From Adineta ricciae (Eukaryota > Rotifera > Eurotatoria > Adinetida > Adinetidae): a stretch of 64,000 bases of DNA. Below, one piece after another: positions 56,304 to 64,000 of the stretch; the stretch's first letter is position 1; each line of letters starts with the position of its first letter. Position numbers and translations under genes: made by a program. The notes under the pieces are model-generated. The model was not told the DNA's origin. It saw nothing but the letters and a program-made list of their open reading frames with translations, and did not search any database. The DNA is taken from NCBI GenBank assembly GCA_905250025.1, contig CAJNOJ010000146.1, positions 186,001 through 250,000 of the forward strand, given 5' to 3'.

Positions 56304-56513
56304 CTTATCATCGAATGGCAGTGGTGTCATAGAGTGAAAAAGTTATCAGCGCTGAGCGAACAGATGTTTTTATCGTATTTTTCTTTCGTTCTAAACCATT
56401 TATCACTCAGTGAATAGGTGGTTACTACTTGACCGGCGTGTACAAAGCGTTCATACTTGACTAGTCAGTTTGTAATCGTTTTTTTTTCTTCTTGTTACTG
56501 TTCGTTCGGCATC

Positions 56514-56521
56514 TATAAATA
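56514..56521 (+). promoter_or_regulatory. TATA box candidate of the small charged protein gene
   Basis: TATAAATA lies 56 bases before the start of the next gene. The spacing would give a 5' UTR of about 25-30 bases. Confidence 0.5.
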
Positions 56522-56576
56522 TAAACCTAGTGCCTTTCACTTAATACCTCGTTTCACGTAAACTAAAGTATCAATC

Positions 56577-56858
56577 ATGTCGTACCAAGCTCCTTGTGAT
56601 CGTCCGAATGCCTCGCCAATGGATAAACGTGGCACGGGTGCATACAATATCAATGCTGGCATTGACTCAAGCATTCATAGTGATCCAGCACATCGCGGAA
56701 CGTTATCAACTCCTGAATTGGAAGCCATTCATAAGTCGAAAGGTTATAAACAAGCGATGAAATATGAAGAAGAAGATAAAATTGAATTAGCTGCCAAAAT
56801 GAAGTACATGTATCAAGCACAAAAACAGAATGAACAACGAGAAAAATGCGATAGATGA
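56577..56858 (+). CDS. Small charged, probably disordered protein
   Basis: Single exon, 93 residues, no signal peptide or membrane segment. The first half is Gly/Ser/Asp-rich and polar (DRPNASPMDKRGTGAYNINAG). The second half is a strongly charged amphipathic helix (AMKYEEEDKIELAAKMKYMYQAQKQNEQREK). It has its own TATA box and a poly(A) signal (AATAAA at about 56910), so it reads as a compact, possibly highly expressed gene. No family is recognised. The composition resembles hydrophilic stress-protective proteins in a general way, but no LEA motif is present. Confidence 0.7.
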   Translation: MSYQAPCDRPNASPMDKRGTGAYNINAGIDSSIHSDPAHRGTLSTPELEAIHKSKGYKQAMKYEEEDKIELAAKMKYMYQAQKQNEQREKCDR

Positions 56859-57089
56859 TTTTCTTTTCTTTTTATGCTTTGCCTATCTTTTATTTGTAAT
56901 CAGGGATATAAATAAAGATTAACTTCTTGTCGCGTGGAAGACAGAACGAAAGAAAGAAGGAAAAAGGGATGTTGCAATAGTGTACCACATACGTTGATTA
57001 TCTTAACAAGAAATGTGTCTTTGGTACGGACAGTTGTTTGTTATTTGTCGATAGACGCGCCAGAAAAGGAAACGAGAAACACTCCAGTT

Positions 57090-57836
57090 ATGTTTCGACG
57101 GATAGGAGGGCTTGTATGCATCTGGATGCTTTGCCTTCAAATTGGCGGAGCAATTAAAGAAATTATCGTTCAAGAACCGTTTTATCTTCGCGCTCGTATT
57201 CAGGATTCTCGCACGGCCAGTGTTCTTTTCGAAATAGCCAGAGAGAATGATCAACGGACGTGTAAAATGTATCAATATACGGTTCGTCGTAATCGAGAAT
57301 ATCCTCATTCAATGCCGGAACAAAACTTGACATTTTGGAGAAATTCGTTGGAATTAAAACACCTGGATGCTGGCGATTATCGCGTATGCGCAATAATTTG
57401 CTCCGAACATTTACGTCAGAATAATACGCTTCTCCTTCAACAATATAAAAATCGTTCGTTACCGATATCTGCTTGTATAAATTTTCGTGCTTATCGTTCT
57501 CATTTTCTCATCTTAACACTTTATATTCTTGTATTTATCATATTGGCCTTTTCACAAATTATATTTTCTTTGCGCAAACGAAAGTTCAAAGCACGAATCA
57601 AATCCGCTTTAGTCGAAGTCGAAAATGCACTACAAAAATGGCGTAATGCTCAAACACCATCGACATCCGTTGATCATAATCAATCCTACACCATTCTTCA
57701 AAGCCTTGTTACACTACCGGCATCGCCCATTGACCATTCGAAAGCACCTCCAGTTACACTAACTACAAGTGATGAACCACGACCATCGCATCCGATTATT
57801 TTTCATATTGAAAATGCGAACTTAGACATCCCTTAG
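57090..57836 (+). CDS. Type I single-pass membrane protein, unknown
   Basis: Single exon, about 248 residues from the ATG at 57090; the frame is open upstream to 56934 without features. It has a signal peptide (MFRRIGGLVCIWMLCLQIGGA) and an ectodomain of ~130 residues with several N-glycosylation sequons (NLT, NNT, NRS) and paired cysteines (YRVCAIICSEHL, SACINF). The strand pattern ELKHLDAGDYRVCAIIC is like the F strand of a fibronectin III or Ig domain. A membrane helix follows (FLILTLYILVFIILAFSQIIF), then a basic cytoplasmic tail with a helix (SALVEVENALQKW) and a Pro/Ser/Thr-rich end. A cell-surface receptor or adhesion role is plausible only in general terms. Confidence 0.65.
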   Translation: MFRRIGGLVCIWMLCLQIGGAIKEIIVQEPFYLRARIQDSRTASVLFEIARENDQRTCKMYQYTVRRNREYPHSMPEQNLTFWRNSLELKHLDAGDYRVCAIICSEHLRQNNTLLLQQYKNRSLPISACINFRAYRSHFLILTLYILVFIILAFSQIIFSLRKRKFKARIKSALVEVENALQKWRNAQTPSTSVDHNQSYTILQSLVTLPASPIDHSKAPPVTLTTSDEPRPSHPIIFHIENANLDIP

Positions 57837-58041
57837 AACCGTTATGAATAACTTGTAGTATTCTATGCTATGCAATAAAGAATTCGTTATTTTATGCTTG
57901 ATTTAGCAGATGACATGACATATAGTTCCTTCTCGTTTTTATTCCAAGGAAATTTCATTACAAGTACACGACATGAACAACAGTAACAAGAAAAGTAGGA
58001 GAAGAAGAACGACGACGACAGCAATACAGTAGTTTCAATAA

Positions 58042-64000
<5,959 letters not shown>

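Overview
The window looks like a piece of a bdelloid rotifer nuclear genome. The evidence is AT-rich DNA, dense genes split by very short GT-AG introns (mostly 45-60 nt), animal-type housekeeping genes, expanded TIR, ADP-ribosyltransferase-TPR, F-box and pentapeptide families, and several genes that look bacterial in type. The species cannot be named from sequence alone. No genome-wide comparison was run; all family calls are from reading the translations.

Layout. 0.2-4 kb: TBCC (tubulin folding) and GMPS (GMP synthase). 4.15-4.6 kb: a full-length but dead CrtZ-type carotenoid beta-ring hydroxylase, minus strand, with three in-frame stops and all four histidine boxes kept. 5.2-7.5 kb: a helical-repeat + TIR protein. 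8.4-12.4 kb: SPSB-type SPRY/SOCS-box protein and PRIMPOL. 12.5-14.4 kb: ART + TPR protein. 14.6-20 kb: ORC4 head-to-head with a NuMA-like coiled-coil protein. 21.2-23.4 kb: a secreted M15 (VanY-like) peptidase and a decayed downstream copy. 23.8-25.7 kb: mitochondrial HSP70, broken by an assembly gap at a single N. 25.8-27.1 kb: a repeat island, then tRNA-Ala(CGC). 27.3-36.6 kb: an FBXO33-like F-box gene, ABITRAM, a secreted nitrilase-family enzyme, ethanolamine kinase, a second F-box gene, a cytosolic 5'-nucleotidase and a four-helix membrane protein with an internal stop. 37-40 kb: ERCC3/XPB. 40-43.3 kb: a pentapeptide-repeat membrane protein and an apple/kelch secreted protein. 44-48.3 kb: two neighbouring peritrophin-type chitin-binding proteins. 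49-52.9 kb: a PI-PLC-like protein, a 7TM receptor and stomatin. 54.4-57.8 kb: a weakly assigned beta-rich/coiled-coil protein, a small charged protein and a type I membrane protein. 58-64 kb: the C-terminal two-thirds or more of SNRNP200/Brr2, running off the window end.

This is not an operonic region and most neighbours do unrelated jobs. Themes are genome maintenance (PRIMPOL, ORC4, ERCC3), NAD-linked or immune-like proteins (TIR, ART), and candidate horizontally acquired genes (CrtZ pseudogene, M15 peptidase, PI-PLC, bacterial-type kelch, possibly the nitrilase and pentapeptide protein). The strongest observation is the CrtZ pseudogene: an animal chromosome carrying a complete but recently silenced xanthophyll-forming gene.
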